DNA of 64,000 nucleotides from Maridesulfovibrio sp. GTDB taxonomy: Bacteria > Desulfobacterota > Desulfovibrionia > Desulfovibrionales > Desulfovibrionaceae. The stretch covers positions 62,001 through 126,000 of the forward strand of contig NZ_OY781616.1 of the NCBI RefSeq assembly GCF_963677005.1, written 5' to 3'. Shown here in pieces: positions 63,235-64,000 of this stretch; the stretch's first letter is position 1; the number at the start of each line of letters is the position of its first letter. The notes under the pieces were generated by a model. That model saw nothing but the letters and a program-made list of their open reading frames with translations. It was not told the origin of the DNA and did not search any database. Both the position numbers and the translations under genes were made by a program.

Positions 63235-64000
63235 ATGACGGTGTTGTCTTCAAGTGAACTAGCCGAAATCCTTGACCAGAAATTGCGGGTAACCCCTGAA
63301 GATTTGAGTTCATGCCTTGCGGAGCCTCCTGTTACAGCGGAGACTGCAATCGGCTCGGTAGAATATTCCGAAAGAGGAGAGGGGCCGGTGGTTCTGGTTT
63401 CTCACGGCGGACCGGGCGGATATGATCAGGGTCTTGTTATCGGGGAACTTTTTCGTAAAAGCGGTTTCAGGGTCATAGCCCCTTCAAGACCCGGATATCT
63501 TGGCTCTTCAGTTGAACTGGGCCGGACAGCCGAAGAACAGGGTGATTTCATGTATGCCTTGCTTGAGGCTCTGAACATCGAGGATGTAATTTCGGTCGGA
63601 GTTTCCGGTGGTGGTCCGGCGGCAAGTCAATTGGCAATCAGGCATCCTGACCGGGTCAGGGGATTGTTATCCATTGATGCCATCTCTATGCACTACACAA
63701 AGGTTGCCGAAATAAGCCATCTGGAGGAGTGGGTATACCTGAGCAGTCCGGGACAATGGCTCATGGGCTTTTTTTTCAAGCATTTTCCGGCTCAGGTAAT
63801 AAAGGAGTTTCTGCAGACTGAAAGCACGCTGGACGGTCATGCCATAGGATTGCGGGTCAAGGAGATAATGGGCGATGAAAATAAATTCGCTTTTGTGAGT
63901 GCTATGATGGAAACCATGTGCAGTCGGTTCGGAGAACGCAAGGTCGGTGCGAAAAACGATATAACCATGGGAGCGGCGATTGAAAGACTTCCCCTGTCTT
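63235..64000 (+). CDS. Alpha/beta hydrolase (C-terminus off window)
   Basis: First 255 codons of a hydrolase; GGGAGG upstream of the ATG at 63235. Oxyanion segment VSHGGPGGYDQG (~55), nucleophile elbow in VGVSGGGPAASQLA (G-x-S-x-G, ~122). Resembles proline-iminopeptidase/haloperoxidase-type hydrolases; substrate unknown. His of the triad lies past the edge. Confidence 0.88.
   Translation, partial: MTVLSSSELAEILDQKLRVTPEDLSSCLAEPPVTAETAIGSVEYSERGEGPVVLVSHGGPGGYDQGLVIGELFRKSGFRVIAPSRPGYLGSSVELGRTAEEQGDFMYALLEALNIEDVISVGVSGGGPAASQLAIRHPDRVRGLLSIDAISMHYTKVAEISHLEEWVYLSSPGQWLMGFFFKHFPAQVIKEFLQTESTLDGHAIGLRVKEIMGDENKFAFVSAMMETMCSRFGERKVGAKNDITMGAAIERLPLS

Noticed and set aside
1..64000. CRISPR arrays, insertion sequences, prophage or integron signs
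   Set aside because: No regularly spaced direct repeats, transposase, integrase or phage structural genes are visible anywhere in the window.

Overview
The window looks like chromosomal DNA of a marine Desulfovibrionaceae bacterium (Desulfovibrio/Maridesulfovibrio-like, Desulfobacterota). This is inferred from the gene content: many chemoreceptors and PAS/HAMP histidine kinases, a sigma-54 flagellar system, HslUV, a standalone PabA/PabB/PabC set, a TtuA/ThiS-like thiolation pair and an SO_0444-type metal exporter. There is no phage, transposon, rRNA operon or CRISPR array. Both ends cut through genes.

Layout. 0-4.3 kb: an RsbW-like ATPase (partial), then an exporter-type ABC protein with an enlarged nucleotide-binding domain, a cyclic-nucleotide-fold partner and a secreted protein. 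4.3-9.4 kb: a small periplasmic protein, a large MscS channel, and aroK-aroC (end of the shikimate pathway). 9.4-21.1 kb: two chemoreceptors, a LysE exporter, a CheY-like regulator, gmhA, a lipoprotein NagZ and a PAS histidine kinase. 21.4-24.6 kb: flagellin behind a probable sigma-54 promoter with a roughly 460-nt structured leader, then isocitrate dehydrogenase. 25.3-29.5 kb: an RND adaptor/permease pair. 29.9-34.1 kb: an aminotransferase divergent from pabA-pabB-pabC (p-aminobenzoate for folate), bracketed by two inverted copies of a 71-bp repeat. 34.2-39 kb: trpS, an M50 protease, tRNA-Trp, a response regulator, a ThiS-like/TtuA tRNA-thiolation pair and a glycosyltransferase.

39-51.4 kb is the most striking part. 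It is a divergent signalling island of two arms. Each arm carries a periplasmic amino-acid-type binding protein, with no ABC permease nearby, directly upstream of and overlapping a membrane histidine kinase. The binding proteins and the kinase sensor domains look like paralogues. The arms also carry c-di-GMP output proteins (PilZ on one side, GAF-HD-GYP on the other) and receivers (REC-STAS, REC, REC fused to kinase). An Hpt protein lies just beyond. The arrangement suggests ligand-loaded binding proteins act as co-sensors for kinases that control c-di-GMP-linked behaviour.

51.5-53.5 kb: an ArsR-type repressor, a Cu/Zn-type exporter and a 49-residue membrane peptide, behind a promoter overlapped by a perfect 11-2-11 palindrome. 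53.5-64 kb: hook protein flgE behind a sigma-54 promoter, a TPR protein, hslVU, ribF-clc, a BepA-like M48 protease and the start of an alpha/beta hydrolase. All assignments are by reading motifs and family features; no database search was run.
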